Positions 11,731 to 24,824 are shown, counted from the stretch's first letter. The stretch is DNA of 64,000 nt from Artemisia argyi (GCA_030686995.1 CM060704.1:113645042-113709041), one strand, 5' to 3'. Notes: generated by a model from the letters alone, not told the origin. Made by a program: numbers and translations.

Positions 11731-12838
11731 ATGCCTTACTTGTTGCTTTTTATTATCTCTAGTTCTTGTAAGACTAGTGTTGACACTTTTCATATTATGT
11801 CACACTTGATCAGGTGTTTGATACAGAAGTTTTTAAGTTTTCAAATGGAAACGTATTCACCCTCCTCTACGGTTTCCACAGATGTTTTCTTACAACCTTT
11901 AATAAAAGAATTGACGACTCTTTGGAAAGGTGTAAAAACTTATGACATTTCAAAGGAGCGCAACTTTACCATGAAAGTTGTACTTTTGTGGATCATTAAT
12001 GATTTTCCAGCCTATGGAATGTTGTCTGGGTGGAATACAGCCTGGAAGAAAGCTTGTCCATACTGTATGGAGAGCTCAAAAGCTTTTAGCTTATTTAATG
12101 GTGGAAAGGCTTCATGGTTTGATTGCCATCGTCAGTTTCTACCGCAAGATCATCCTTTTAGGCGAAATAAGAATGACTTTATCAAGAAGATGGTTGAACT
12201 ATCACAATCTCCAATGACATTGATAGGGGAGCAATTTATTGAATAAATTGATGAGTTTGAATTAAAGGAAGTTACAAAAATAGGAGGGGCGGAATTTAAC
12301 GCTTCTATAAGAAAATCATGTGGGTGGAGAAAGCATAACATCTTTTGGAATTTTCCTTATTAGAGTAATAATCGTATTCGTCATAACTTGGATGTCATGC
12401 ATATTGAGAAAAATGTATTTGAGCATGTATTCGAAACGGTAATCGATATTGAAGTAAAAACTAATGATAATGCTAAAGCAAGAGAGGATGTAAGAATTTA
12501 TTGCAAACGTAAGGAGTTGGAGAAAAATGAATCAACGGGGAAATATCCAAAAGCTTGTTATAGCTTAGGGAAACAGGAGAAAAATGTTGTTTGTGATTGG
12601 GTTGCAAAACTCAAGTTTCCTGATGGGTATGTTTCGAAGATGGCAAGATGTGTCGATATGAAAAAGTACAAGATGTTTGGTATGGACAATCATGATTGTC
12701 ATGTGCTTATGCAACGATTGATCCTAATAGCGTTTCGCGAATTGCTAGCCAATGACAGTGCGGAAAACTTTAACAGAGTTGAGAACTTAGATAATCCATC
12801 AAATAGAAGAAAACAAGTGCAAGTTGTGAATGGATTGT
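11731..12838 (+). pseudogene. CACTA (En/Spm) transposase fragment, TNP2-like
   Basis: The first frame (11731-12246) contains DVFLQPLIKELTTLWKGV, INDFPAYGMLSGW, CPYCMESSKAF and WFDCHRQFLPQDHPFRRN, the hallmark string of the TNP2/Transposase_21 family of plant CACTA elements. After a stop at 12244 and another near 12361, the same protein resumes (12388-12838) with NLDVMHIEKNVFEHVF, KARED, VCDWVAKLKFPDGY and FGMDNHDCHVLMQRL...FRELL, in the family's usual order. The N-terminal part and the C-terminal third are missing. No CACTA terminal repeat was found on either side. It joins the truncated LTR directly at its left. It cannot make a full transposase. Confidence 0.85.
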
Positions 12839-14350
12839 AAGTACTATAAATTTATAATTTGAGCATCACAAATTTTTTATATTGTTACTTCATTCTATTT
12901 TTCATTACTGTAATAGATTCGACAAATCAAGTGCGTGTTCGTGAGAGATTACAAAGATATTTAAAGAAAAAATTGATGATACCAGGTACACTTAAACAAA
13001 GGTGCCTCAACCTACAAAAGATTTTTATTTTAAACAATTTAAGGTATTGGTTAGACTTTAATTGTTTTTAAGATTTATATTTCATTTTATAAATACTAAT
13101 TGTTTTAATTTATAACAGAAACATTTATGGGATCCGAAAGCCGAGACAAGCATGAGGGTAGCATGGGATGCAAAAGCTTATGGATGCTATGCATGAGTAC
13201 TCCTCTAGTTATCTATAAAGTCTATTACCCACATGAAACGACAATGTTTCATGTAGGGTTTCAAAATAGCCTGGCCCAATAAACTAAGTAGCCCAAACGA
13301 AAAGTGGCGGTAGGTATTTCGTTTAATGAAAGAAATATTTAGAAAACAACCTCCCAAATTATGTAACGAGTTGTGAAAACTACCCTGAACTTTCTATCAT
13401 TTAAGACTATTTTATATAACAGACTTTATTTATCAAACATTTAACAAATATCTAACGCTTTTTTTAAATAAAAAGTTTAACGATGAAAAACCTCTAAATT
13501 AAGAACAAAACGAGCCCAATATTGACATGTTTTGACGTACGCATAACTTTAAAAAAAATATGTTGATGTTTAATATATATTTTTTTTAGAAAAAGAAACT
13601 TTCAAAACACACCCTTAACTTACCCAATTATTTTAAAAACTACCATAAAGTTTATTTTAAAATAGAGTTAATAAAAAAGTTACTATAACCACCCTGTACT
13701 TTTAGCTATTTACAGTTTTCTTAAATAACAAACTTTATTTATCACATATTTAACGAATATCTACCTATTTTCTTATTGAAAAATATGTTGGGTGAAAAGG
13801 CATTCTTGCAATGCCTTTGACCTACGTACGACTTTATATAAAATGTTGAACTAAAAAAAAAAATCCTATAAAAATATAATTCTGTAACAAAAGAAAATAC
13901 ATACATCGATAATAAATTAGCCTCGCCGCAACACGCAGATGCCTGACTACTCGTTTTAAAAACAATGTTCATATGCTATATATTTTTATAGTTAATTTTA
14001 TTTACTAGTATGGAACATATAATAACCTTTTAATCCTTTAGTGATCATAATTTCACACTAGTTGAAAGACTACCACTTAACATAAAAATGAAATTCATTT
14101 TATTGAAAGCTTTTAAAAACCAAATATTTTAAGCGGTCCTTTAATAATGAAATACATATGACCATCAATGTCATACACTTTATTAGTGTTTATCTTTATA
14201 AACATAAATTTCTTTAACTACCTACAAGAGTATCGGGTATCGTCACACTGGAACAGCGCCATTCTCACATGTCGTCCCAAATGGCGCCATCATTCCAGCG
14301 CCGCAACACCCCCATTTCTCAAGCCAAGTAATTGGCCCTGCGTGATTTGA
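12839..14350. other. AT-rich intergenic DNA with transposon scraps
   Basis: No gene is seen. At 13120-13195 a short frame could be further transposon debris. Two diverged copies of one segment lie near 13365-13470 and 13655-13765; both contain a variant of ttatttatcaaacatttaac followed by gaatatct. At 14230-14340 is a GC-richer patch of short inverted words built on ggcgc (agcgccattctcac, aatggcgccatcattccagcgcc), possibly a transposon end. None of this can be assigned further. Confidence 0.4.
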
Positions 14351-14679
14351 GAAAAGTTCAAAAACATTTCACCCGTTGCATTTAAAACGGCTAGTTTGAT
14401 TTTGTTTATTTTTTTCTTCCTAAAACTAATACCCAACTATTTTTTACATACTATATAAACCCATTACACCACTATTTTTACACACAAACTAATATTTACT
14501 TTCATTCAATTTTAGTTCTTTACACACGAACTAAGAGTTACTTCTATTTCCATTTTCAAATATCTCAACAACCAAACGATCCATTTTTCAACAATCTTCT
14601 CGATATATCGCAACAATCATCTTCATCAAACCCTCCTGCACCTTCATCCACTCGATATCTTCATCACAACAAGTCCAAT

Positions 14680-14723
<44 letters not shown>

Positions 14724-14962
14724 AGAACCACCATCACAAGAAACCCGCGAAGAAAAGACACGAAGACCCGCAAAACGTACCACAATCGACATACTCGACA
14801 CAATCGACGAACCGACACGGCCTCACCATCGTCGGACACTGGATGAGAAAACTTTATTAGCCAAGTGTTATGTTGGCGTTTCTGAGGATAACCAACTCGG
14901 AAATGACCAAAAGGACGAATCATTTTGGTACAAGGTTCTTCACGAGTCCAACAAAAGTTCTC
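14351..14962 (+). pseudogene. PIF/Harbinger ORF1-like (Myb/SANT) fragment with its leader
   Basis: Near 14845-14962 the frame reads DEKTLLAKCYVGVSED, then NDQKDESFWYKVLHE. This resembles the first half of the Myb/SANT-like domain of plant PIF/Harbinger ORF1 proteins, often annotated as NAM-associated or glutathione S-transferase T3-like. Upstream are a TATA-like tactatataaac (14448-14460), a leader, and a Ser/Asn-rich start interrupted by a poly(A) run (14682-14721). The protein stops abruptly after about 40 residues of the domain. No TIRs or transposase ORF2 are seen. It is a truncated remnant, identified by motif recall only. Confidence 0.5.
14682..14721. repeat. Poly(A) homopolymer
   Basis: An uninterrupted run of about 40 A residues lies inside the leader or start of the PIF-like fragment. 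Confidence 0.9.
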
Positions 14963-15115
14963 AACACAAACAAGAGGTCAATGGTTCAAATCTTGTTATG
15001 CGTGTATATTTACGGGGTGATGAGGGAAGGGTTGGAAATGGCATCGGGATTAACCTGATGAGACCGTGTACATCTGAGTCAAAAGACTCGCCCTCTCCAA
15101 TAACCTGAACAGGAA
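14963..15115 (+). repeat. Possible SINE fragment
   Basis: The text caagaggtcaatggttcaaatc (14970-14991) resembles a Pol III B-box context (GGTTCRANTC). The segment ends with taacctgaacaggaaaaacc, a phrase often seen at short plant repeats. No clear A box or poly(A) tail is seen, so this is a weak call. Confidence 0.25.
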
Positions 15116-15627
15116 AAACCCATTCGTTTATATAATCAACAGTTTAGGCTATTGTTAAAATCTTAAACTTTTATGATGTTTAACCTCAAACTTTATTTAT
15201 CACAATCATCTTTTAAGATATTTGAAGATTGCAACTTTAGTTTTTGATTTACATGTCACCGTGAAAAATGGTCAAATCATCTTATTAGAAATTGCCAAGA
15301 AAACCTCCAAAATTGATCAAAACTCTTGGTCCAACATTACTAGCTAGTGTTGGCACTAGTCATGCCATTAAACATAAAAAAATCCGCATTATCAAAATAA
15401 ATAAGCATTAAAAACAAAAAAAACAAAAATAAAAAGTAAAAAGCTACAATAAAAACAAAATCAAAACGTGGATTAAAAATTTAAAAGCATTAACCTCAAC
15501 ATAAAACCAAGAAACACATGTCCAGGTTCATCCTCCCAACAACCACTTTATATTCCAACTGTTACAACAACATTAAAACCTGCAAAAACATCTAAAAAAA
15601 AAAAACACAAGAGACATCAAAACAACA
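15116..15627 (+). promoter_or_regulatory. Upstream region and 5' UTR of the ATP sulfurylase gene
   Basis: This is 512 AT-rich bases between transposon debris and the start codon. A TATA-like ctttatatt lies near 15546-15554. An A-rich leader runs to the ATG. A GAGAC core, the short motif of sulfur-responsive elements, sits at 15611-15615, but it is within the presumed leader and five bases can occur by chance. The transcription start is not determined. No long repeats intrude in the last 400 bases. Confidence 0.4.
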
Positions 15628-18600
15628 ATGTCATCCATGTCTTCCCTCTTCATGAAAACCCCCTCCCATGCAAACCCATTTCACAAAACACCCATAAATC
15701 TTAATACCAATAAACCTATTTTGACCCGGGTCAGTACACGCGTGATACAGCCCGCCACCACGCGTGTGAAGACCCGGGTGAGATGCGGGCTCATAGAGCC
15801 TGACGGAGGAAAACTGGTCCAACTAGTAGTCCCGGAGTCCGAAAGAGAGATAAAAAAAAGAGTTGCAAACGATCTGCCAAAAGTGAAACTATCAAGAATA
15901 GATGTTGAATGGGTTCATGTATTAAGTGAAGGATGGGCAAGTCCTTTAACCGGATTCATGAGAGAATCCGAGTTCCTCCAAACTCTTCATTTTAACTCTC
16001 TCCGTTTAGGAGATGGGTCTGTTGTTAATATGTCTTTACCTATTGTCTTGGATATTGATGATGTCCAAAAGGATAGGATTTCGGGTTCCAATTCGGTTGC
16101 TTTGATTGATTCTAATGATGAACCTGTTGCTATTTTGAACAAGTAAGTTTTGACTTTTTTTTTTGATAGGTTATTAAGATCCCTAAAACATCATTTGTAC
16201 ACCCATGTTTTTTTATTTTGTTTTTTTATTATTTTTATCATTTTCTTTTTTATTACTACGTGTATAAAACTACATAACTGAAAGTACGGAACTGTATAAA
16301 ACTACATAAATGAAAGTACGGAACATATAAAACTACGGGACTGAAAGTACGGAGCATAAAATATAAATATAAAGTTTAACAAGTCAAAAGTATTAAACAA
16401 CAAAAAATTATGGAAAAAACTGTGTTCTACCTTAACCCGGGAAGTTAAAAGGTAATGTTGTGTAGGCCAGGGTTACCAATGGAATTACCTTTTAAAAAAA
16501 AAAAAAAAATGTTTTGATTGAGTGATTGATTGTTTTTGTTATTTTGTGTTGTATAGGGTAATTTACTGTATGAGAAATGATTGGTATGACTAAGTTGTGC
16601 CCTATACGCATTTTTTTGCCAAAGTTGCTTTCTAGCTAGGATATGATATATATGAAGTAGGGACTATAGGGGTCATTTTACCTGTCTAGTGGTGTGTGTG
16701 GGGTGAGGGTTGTCATTAAGTAGTGCGTGCAAGTCTGTCCAAACCGTTAGATTTGTTTTTTAAATGACTGGGGACCGTTTTTGTAGCTTCGGTTTTAGGT
16801 TTTTGCTAGGTATTTTCTGGTTTGGTTATGGTTGGTCAAAAGGGTTTTTTCTTGTACTTCTATAAAATGAAGTTGTTTAGGTTTATTAGCCAATTTTGGT
16901 GTTACTTTTGGAATAAGTTGGTTGATTAGAGTGTTTTCCTTTACAAATTAACTGGTTGTTAACTATTGCCAAATGATTAAAGAAATTTGCTGCTGCATTT
17001 TTTAACTTTATAACTAGTATTGAACAAGATTCATAATGGTGTTTGTATCTGTTATTGTGTACCTTTTTGTGGGGATATTATTTCTGGAATTATTGTGGGG
17101 GGTATAGTCATAGATAAGATGTCACACAAATACTGTAGTATTTTTGGGATATTATAGACCAAAAGGAGATAAAAAGTTAATTAAACGCAAAAGTAGAAAC
17201 AAAAAGGTTTTATGAGTGGAGGATTGAAAGTAATTTAACATGAACAAACCAATAATGATAAAAGCATACAAACCTAACTTTTTAGTGTGTATGTATCTTT
17301 CATGTTTAGTGCTTTTCTCACGAATTGACTTATTTCTTTAAAAGTCGTCAATTTAAACCTGTTCACATATGCTAACTAATGGGTTGATTCCGGTTATGTT
17401 CAATCTCTAACAGGGTAATATAAAAAGAGTTTAGCTAAAAAGGAAACAGTATCTAGTTATTCTATCTGTATTTAGAACCAATATCTTACATTATTTGATT
17501 CTATACAACTTTCTTACTATGGCTTTGTGATTCTCTAAAGTATTACATATGGTAGTTTCATACTAGAATCTTTTAAAATATTTTAATTGTAAAAAGTAGT
17601 TTTTATGGCATTGGATTTTAGTTTTACTACGAATAGATATATGATCAAGTATTGTAGTTTTGGATAAAACATACTCAAAATTTCTCATGTCATATATAAA
17701 TTTTTTAAAAGAGTTATGCAATTATCTCTGCATCTTTTAACTTTTATTTCCTGCACTAGCTATGTCTATAACTTGACTCATCCAGAACATTGTTATCAGT
17801 TAGCTTATGGTCTTTCCTGTTAATTGTTTAGCATTGAGATCTACAAGCATAACAAAGAAGAACGTATTGCAAGAACTTGGGGTACTACAGCCCCTGGACT
17901 TCCCTATGCCGAAGAAGCCATAACAGGTGCAGGAGATTGGCTGATTGGTGGTGATCTTGAAGTTATACAACCAATCAAGTACCATGATGGTCTTGACCGT
18001 TATAGACTTTCCCCTTCAGAACTGCGAGAGGAGTTTGAAAAGAGGAATGCTGATGCAGTGTTTGCTTTCCAGCTTAGGAATCCGGTACACAATGGTCATG
18101 CCTTGTTGATGACTGACACAAGGCGTAGGCTTCTTGAAATGGGTTATAAGAATCCCGTTCTCTTGCTTCATCCACTTGGGGGATTCACAAAGGCAGATGA
18201 TGTTCCACTAAGTTGGCGAATGAAGCAACATGAGAAGGTTAGCAAACTTGTTTTTATATTTTTTTGTAGGGGTAGCAACTTTGACCCTTTTATGTCTTTA
18301 CCTGCGAACATGCTAATTTGGGCTGTTTTATCTTTTATTAACGGGTTAGATCAGTTAAGCTAAACAAACAAAAGTGGATCTAAGTGGTCAAACATCATCT
18401 GAAATGTATTCAAGTTATGGAAGAAAGTGTGTGCTTTGGGTAATATGATAAATGGGAGTATGTTTTTTTGCTATTAGTGGGGTCTTGCTGTCCTGAAACA
18501 GCTTTCTGTCCACACTATTAATTTTATCAAACACTTGCTACAGAAACAGAGAAACTGGATGCCAATAATATTCTAAATTTTTTGAATAAAATAATTTAGG

Positions 18601-20339
18601 AGGTTTTATGCATTAAATTTACATTTTGGGTGATGTTTCACCCGATACTGGTCCATCTGACTTTTTTTCCTTTTAGCCAATTTTTTGCCTATATTAACTG
18701 TTAATGACAAGTTTACAACCCGAATTTGATCCATCCATACAAACTAGTCAAAATTTCCACCTGTTGTTGAAGTGCATGAAACCGCGTAGATTTTGTATAT
18801 TAACAAAATGTTGGATATTATTGTAATAACTTGAGTTTTTGTATTCAAATAAAATGTTATCTAATCAAATAGTTTAAACAGTTGAATAAAATCTGTTTGT
18901 TGGTCTGTCTTACCCTACCCTATCCGTTTTGACCCATACTAAAAAGAATACCTGTTTTGACCCATTCCCAAACCCACATGACACGTCCATTTGTCTTTCT
19001 TAGGCTGGTCTCATAATGCTCAGGTAAAAACATGCTTTATTTTTTTTGTACCCATTTTTGTTTGCTGGTGGTCAAACTATGATCATGTGGTTTCCTTTAG
19101 CGGGTTCCTTCTCTATCATGACAATAACCTTCATCTATTCCCTTCTACTTCACCATTATCAGTACCATTATTGTGACATAGGCAAAATATGTTAGGTATC
19201 TGAATACTCTGTTATTAACTTATTATTACTTATTCCTTTTCATATTATCCAAATTTCATTCCCGAGGATGAAATAATGATAATTATGCCAAAGAATCATA
19301 GTTTCTGTTTATGTACACTCTGCTGATTTCTGAGCAATCTTTTTATGAATATGATTAGGTACTTGAAGATGGTGTTCTTGATCCAGAAAACACAGTGGTG
19401 TCAATATTTCCATCTCCGATGCACTACGCTGGGCCAACAGAGGTGCAGTGGCATGCAAAGGCTCGGATCAATGCAGGTGCCAACTTTTACATAGTTGGCC
19501 GTGATCCAGCTGGCATGGCTCATCCAGTTGAGAAAAGAGATCTTTATGATGCTGACCATGGCAAAAAAGTACTAAGCATGGCACCTGGACTTGAACGCTT
19601 AAATATTCTTCCTTTCAAGGTACTTGCATTACATAGTTGCATAACATCACACCCTATGTTCCTTTTTGAATAAATAATTCTTATTAAATCATCCAAATAC
19701 TTACATTATATGATATTGCTATTTCAGGTGGCAGCTTATGACAAGAAACAAAAGAAGATGGAATTCTTTGATCCATCTAGAGCTCAAGATTTCCTATTTA
19801 TCTCTGGCACCAAGGTAGATAGAACTTTTCTGCTCCTCGACTTCCACTTATCTACCGAGATTGGACCTTTTTTTTTCCATTGTGTTCTGTTCTTATTTTA
19901 AAGGGGCAATGTCGACCCATTTCCTTGTTATTGGGCTGTTTGGTTTTATCATTACTGGGGCAAATGGGTAAATTAAAATTTAACTGAAAAGGGAACGGGC
20001 TCAAAGGGGGGAAAGTCGCCCAGTGTTTTTAGTGCATAAACCTCCTAAAACACTTCATTAAAAAATACTTCATATTTAACACAGTACATTATTATCTAAA
20101 AATAATACATTTGACCTGCCCTATTTTGATGCCTCTGTCATAGAAAGGCATGACTAATCTGTTCTGTACTTATGTCTGAACTTGTTCCTGTTGTCTTACA
20201 GATGCGAACACTTGCAAAGAACAAAGAAAGCCCACCAGATGGATTCATGTGCCCTGGCGGTTGGGAAGTGTTAGTTGAATACTACGATAGTTTGGCTGCA
20301 AGCGACTCTGGTAGAGTACCTCAACCCATTCCAGCTTGA
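15628..20339 (+). CDS. APS1: ATP sulfurylase, plastid-type, five exons
   Basis: Catalyses sulfate + ATP to adenosine 5'-phosphosulfate + PPi, the first step of sulfate assimilation. Exons with GT-AG borders: 15628-16142, 17832-18237, 19359-19619, 19728-19814, 20202-20339. They sum to 1407 bases, 468 residues, as expected for plant APS proteins. Residues 1 to about 50 are Ser/Thr/Arg-rich with no acidic residue, which fits a plastid transit peptide. The PUA-like N-domain follows. Nucleotide-binding [10 protein letters not shown] is at residues 252-261 in exon 2. Exon 3 has [19 protein letters not shown] and [12 protein letters not shown]. Exon 5 has [11 protein letters not shown]. The frame is unbroken and the catalytic motifs are intact, so it is probably functional. 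Intron 1 is 1.7 kb, the others 0.1-1.1 kb. Which APS paralogue it is cannot be settled here; APS1 is the generic symbol. There is no gene partner nearby; both sides are mobile DNA. Confidence 0.95.
15970..15990 (+). promoter_or_regulatory. Candidate miR395 target site in exon 1
   Basis: The 21 bases encoding SEFLQTLH (gagttcctccaa, then actcttcat) pair with plant miR395 as recalled. I count two mismatches (one at the end) and one G:U wobble. Arabidopsis APS1, APS3 and APS4 are established miR395 targets at this same coding position. Cleavage here is inferred, not shown. It would lower the mRNA when sulfate is scarce. Confidence 0.7.
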
Positions 20340-23232
20340 GTTGTTGACACGTGACACACAAGCACACATGGGGTAAAGTCCCTCCAGCCTTAATGGCCAA
20401 AAGGGGTAGACGATAGGGACTTGTTTGTGATAAATTGTATGGTATTGCGGTTTGGATTGTTTTGATAATTGCTACTTATCCCCAAATAAGTTGAGGCACT
20501 GATATCGCCTCCATGTATAATATCATGTGCTAGTTAATGTGCACATTGTAACATACTTTATTCGTGCGTTTGACACTGGTATATACTTGGGTGTGGAATT
20601 TGTCGACTTTTTGCTGTCAACTTCTGTATTCTCTGTTCATATCTGATAAGATGTTTCTATGGGTGTTTTAGTTCTCGCAACTAAATTAATATTGATACGG
20701 AGTATGAGATATTTATCATCTCTTTATGACATTTGACCATACATCAGATGGGGTTAGAGATTGAAATGAGTTCATATATTGCCTTTAATGGGTGTGAACC
20801 ATTCACTTCTTTGCCAATGTTCACAGCAGATTGGGTAAAAGATTGAAATGAGCTCAAAATGGTTAACTTTCTAAACAACTGATAAAAGATTACTGTGTGA
20901 GGTTGGGTTGGTTGACCCAATAAGATACATGCTGTCATTCATGAAGGCTGAAGCCTACTCTTGAAACATTTTTTTAGAACGGCGCTACTCTTGAAACTAA
21001 AGTACCGTTTGAAATATCCCTTCTGCCTCCTAAAAATGGCCTTATGAGTTCTGACTTTTGATGGCAAATAGCTTATCTCTGTCTTCCTCCCTTGCATATT
21101 TGTATTGGTCGCTGATTAAAAACATTATGTTGATTGTGATGGTTCATTACTGTAGGCTATCAGTTTTGGTGATAAGTTTTGATTTTGGTTATAACTGAAG
21201 CACCTGCAAGTTACCTTTTTGTTAATGCTGATGTGTGAAAAAGTATTATAAAAGTTATAACATGTTTCTTCTGCTTGAAAGATCCAGTTAAGTACGTGTA
21301 ATGTATGAGAAGCTCTGCAGTCTTATCCAGATGTTGGTGAGAAAGAAAACAAGGCAATTTGAGTTCAGCTTCCAGGTTAACGAATTACGAATTACTTCAA
21401 ATACACCCTGTCATATAAATTCAAGTTTTTTCACTTTCAACTCATTTACTTATAAATGGTTCGATCTGGAAACTTCAAATCCTAAACAGGTCAAATAAGT
21501 AAAATAAAACAAAAAAACTTCAGGTGAGAAGGAAAAGAGCTTTCTGGGCCAAAACTCACAGAAAATCGCCCAAAGTAATCTCTTAAGCTGTTTAATTATT
21601 GTACGTAGTAATAGAATTCGTTTCTTAACTATGCATCAGTTATTTATTAATGAGTATAATTTAAAAAATGGCCAAAAAAATGCTCGCAGGTCAAATGTTG
21701 TGCTGTTACGCGTCCACGTGCCCCGTATTGACACCTCTGTAGATTACAAGAAATAGACACAAAATTTAATGTTCCTAAAAAACAGGGGCTCCTTGTGTCT
21801 CAAAACCAAACCATATCTGATTTTTAAGCATAAAATAAGTCGTTGCTTTATTCCAAAATTTACAGATACAAGTTCTGTTATGTTTGAAAAAGCCGGTAAC
21901 TGACAAAATCTCATATAAATTTGGGTTCCATAAGAACTTTGGTTTGCAGTGAAAAATCACTATATGAGCAGCCGGTGGAATAAGGATGAGAATTAATCTT
22001 AAAATCGACCCGTATGACAAAAGAGAGACTCCCAACTTATGTGTCGCAAGTCAATCGTCCTTCATATATGATCTCATTTCTTCATTCACAAGCTTTTGGT
22101 TCGAACAAACTAATATGAATTTAAATAGTAGACATTTCATTAACATTGCACCATGGTCAATAAAACCACAATTGTGTGCATTTTGTTTTCACAAATCCAC
22201 ATGAACTCACTGACTCAACCTACTCCTCGGGCTTTGCCCAGAGGATGTCCAGACACTTACAGTTGATACACACTCCTTGGGCTTTGGATCAATTAACCTA
22301 TGTAACCGGGCTAACACGAGCAAACCTAAAACATGATATAACATCATTTTTTTTAAAGGATATGATATAACATCATATATGTAATCTTTTACATGTAATT
22401 GATGTATAATAATGAAGCAAAGCTTCCATTATATCTAATTCAACATTCCCGTAGTGCCAGACCCCACTCGACTCATCATTTAAATCCACATCAGCGTTAC
22501 ATCATATCTTTTTTTAAAACACATCGTTCCATTTTAATCAAATATAATTCATATGGCTAATGACCCGTGTGATTCAAATACAACGTTCCATTCATTAATG
22601 TACAATAGCAGTTCACATGGATGTAAAACCACCTTGGAACTGAATGATACGAAGTTGTTGAGGTGTGTAAGTTCTCATCCCTGCTAAACAATCTAACCAG
22701 TATCACAGGGCATACGTCTGAAGGCGTCCTATCATTTGAGCTAACTTAGAGCTATCAGCCGACTGTATAGGCAATTTAAACTTATTCGATGTGAAACATA
22801 ACAGCATGTTCATGTGATTAATGTCGATCCTACATCGAACTCAACATATCTGTTTAGTGGAGCCGTGGAGTAGGCCATTCGATCACAATGATGGTTCAAC
22901 GAAATAATTCTCACGTGTTTAATTTATGTGTGGTCACTGTTACTATTTTGACCTATCACATTGTATTTATTGAGTACCATACATAATGATACAGACAAAC
23001 TCAATTATCCAAATAAATATTTAAGACTCTTATATCAAGTCACATTTTACCTAAAATGTTAGTACACAAGAAGATGTGACGCGTAATATGATGATATTGC
23101 GAAGTAGAGAGTCAATATCGTTTGAAAGTCATAGGAACATACTAATTAACATGTTAAGTAAAAGTAAATAATGCATTTTATAGTTTTACGGCAGTTCATA
23201 CTCTACAGTGTATAAACTATTACCCAAATATG
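20340..23232. other. 3' UTR and intergenic DNA, no gene seen
   Basis: The ATP sulfurylase 3' UTR probably occupies 20340 to about 20600-20700; several weak AATAAA-like signals make the poly(A) site uncertain. The rest is AT-rich with no recognisable protein, no tRNA and no long repeat. A GC-richer patch at 22215-22290 repeats a short phrase (ctcctcgggctttg, ctccttgggctttg). The patch at 22650-22760 resembles a tRNA-like A box on the minus strand, but no convincing B box follows. Confidence 0.6.
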
Positions 23233-23698
23233 ACTAGGGGTGTTCATAATTCGGGTAATACCTACAGAAACTGAAAATCGAAACCGAACCAAATCGAAAA
23301 AAGTCTAATCAAAATTGTAACCGAATTGTATTTGTCAAAACCGAACCGAACCAAATTAAATATTCGGTTTCCGGTTTAGAAATGGTTATGGGCTTATGGC
23401 AATCTAAACCGAAAAACCGAATTTAAATAAATATATATATTTTTTTTATATTATTTATATACATAAAATGACCATTAAAATTCTTTCATAGTATAAATAT
23501 AACATTTTTTAAGCTTGATTTTTTTTTTGCTAAAAATCTATATAAATAAAAAAATAATAATTAAAATTAACCAATTTGGGTTATTCGGTTCGGTTTAATC
23601 AAATTTAAATTCGGTTTGGTTCGGTTTTCTGTTTTACCCAAAAAAAAAAATTAACCAAACCGAATAACCTGATAACCGAACCGATGAAGACCCCTACT
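23233..23698. mobile_element. Short TIR element (MITE) built on CGGTTCGGTT words
   Basis: The ends are imperfect inverted repeats: actaggggtgttca at the left and, read inward from the right, agtaggggtcttca (12 of 14). The interior is a mirror of aaccgaaccgaa words on the left and ttcggttcggtt on the right, so the element can fold on itself. No coding capacity. The type is common in plants and usually placed with hAT-like MITEs. A clear 8-bp target duplication was not found, so superfamily assignment is uncertain. Confidence 0.6.
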
Positions 23699-24025
23699 TA
23701 CAACCAGACTTTCAGACTTGTCTGATGGACGGAATAGTCCATGATAAAAACAAATATTTAATGAACGACATGTGTTTTTTTATAGTAATATAAAGCATAA
23801 AACACAAAATAAATAACAATATCGCTTACAATTGTTTAATAGGTAAATTTATGTAAAATTATGTCATAACACTTTATTGTTAAAAGCTAATCAAATTATT
23901 TATGAAATCAAACAAATTAATAAAAAAATAAAATGAAGATGATATATTAAAAACTTATTGTCATGTTGATTAATTGATACATTATATAATTTTAATCATA
24001 TTATGGATATTCATAAGTAAGGTTG
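23699..24025. other. AT-rich spacer, nothing seen
   Basis: About 330 AT-rich bases between the MITE and the foldback element. No gene or repeat was recognised. Confidence 0.5.
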
Positions 24026-24034
24026 CAAATTGTA
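24026..24034 (+). repeat. 9-bp target duplication of the foldback MULE, left copy
   Basis: caaattgta here and cgaattgta at 40166-40174 (8 of 9) flank the inverted-repeat element; 9 bp is the usual Mutator length. Confidence 0.6.
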
Positions 24035-24299
24035 GACAATATTACACGGATGGTCCCTGTGGTTTATTCGGATTGCAAGTTTAGTCCTTAAGTCATTTTA
24101 AGTACACCAGAGATACCTATTTTTTGAAACTTGTCACACACTTAGTCCCTAATTTGGATGGCCGTTAGTTTATCCGTTAAGTTATTTGCACCGTTAGTCA
24201 TTCGTTAATATTTATTGCACCGTTAGTCCTCATTTTCTAAAAAAGTCCTCATTTTTTGCACTGTTAGTCCCTCCGTTAATAATTTGCACCGTTATCTAT

Positions 24300-24774
24300 C
24301 TTTTTACATTTTCGTCCATTTTTTAACGTTCTCGTCCTTTTTTAACGTTTTCGTCCATTTTTTTTACGTTTTTGTCTATCATTTTACGTTTTCGTCCATT
24401 TTTTTTACGTTCTCGTCCGTTTTTTTTATCGTTTTCGTTTAATTTTTTACGTTTTTGTCAATCTTTTTATGTTTTCGTCCAATTGTTTTACGTTCTCGTC
24501 CATTTTTTTAACGTTTTCGTTCATTTTTTTTTTTATGTTTTTGTCAATCTTTTTACGTTTTTGTCCATTTTTTACGTTCTCGTCCGTTTTTTAACGTTTT
24601 CATCCATTTTTAACGTTTTCGTTCATTTTTTTACGTTTTTGTCCATTTTTTACGTTCTCGTCCGTTTTTTAACGGTTTCATCAATTTTTTTACGGTTTCA
24701 TCCGCTTTTTTACGTTTTCGTCCGTTTTCTTATGTTTTTAAATGTTTTTGTCCATTTTTTAACGTTTTCGCTCG

Positions 24775-24824
<50 letters not shown>
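24300..24824 (+). repeat. Degenerate tandem array of TTTTTTACGTTTTCGTCC units, left arm
   Basis: About 25 units of roughly 18-21 bases, varying in T-run length and in cgttttcgtcc versus cgttctcgtcc. It ends in poly(T) at 24770-24823. The inverted counterpart lies at 25540-25920. The apparent FxRFRPFF proteins on either strand are products of the repeat, not genes. Confidence 0.85.

Noticed and set aside
17800..17985. Minus-strand frame over the start of exon 2
   Set aside because: Shadow of the ATP sulfurylase exon.
22650..22765. Possible tRNA-derived SINE on the minus strand (A-box-like tagctcaaatgatagg)
   Set aside because: No acceptable B box at the right distance, no tail and no duplication.
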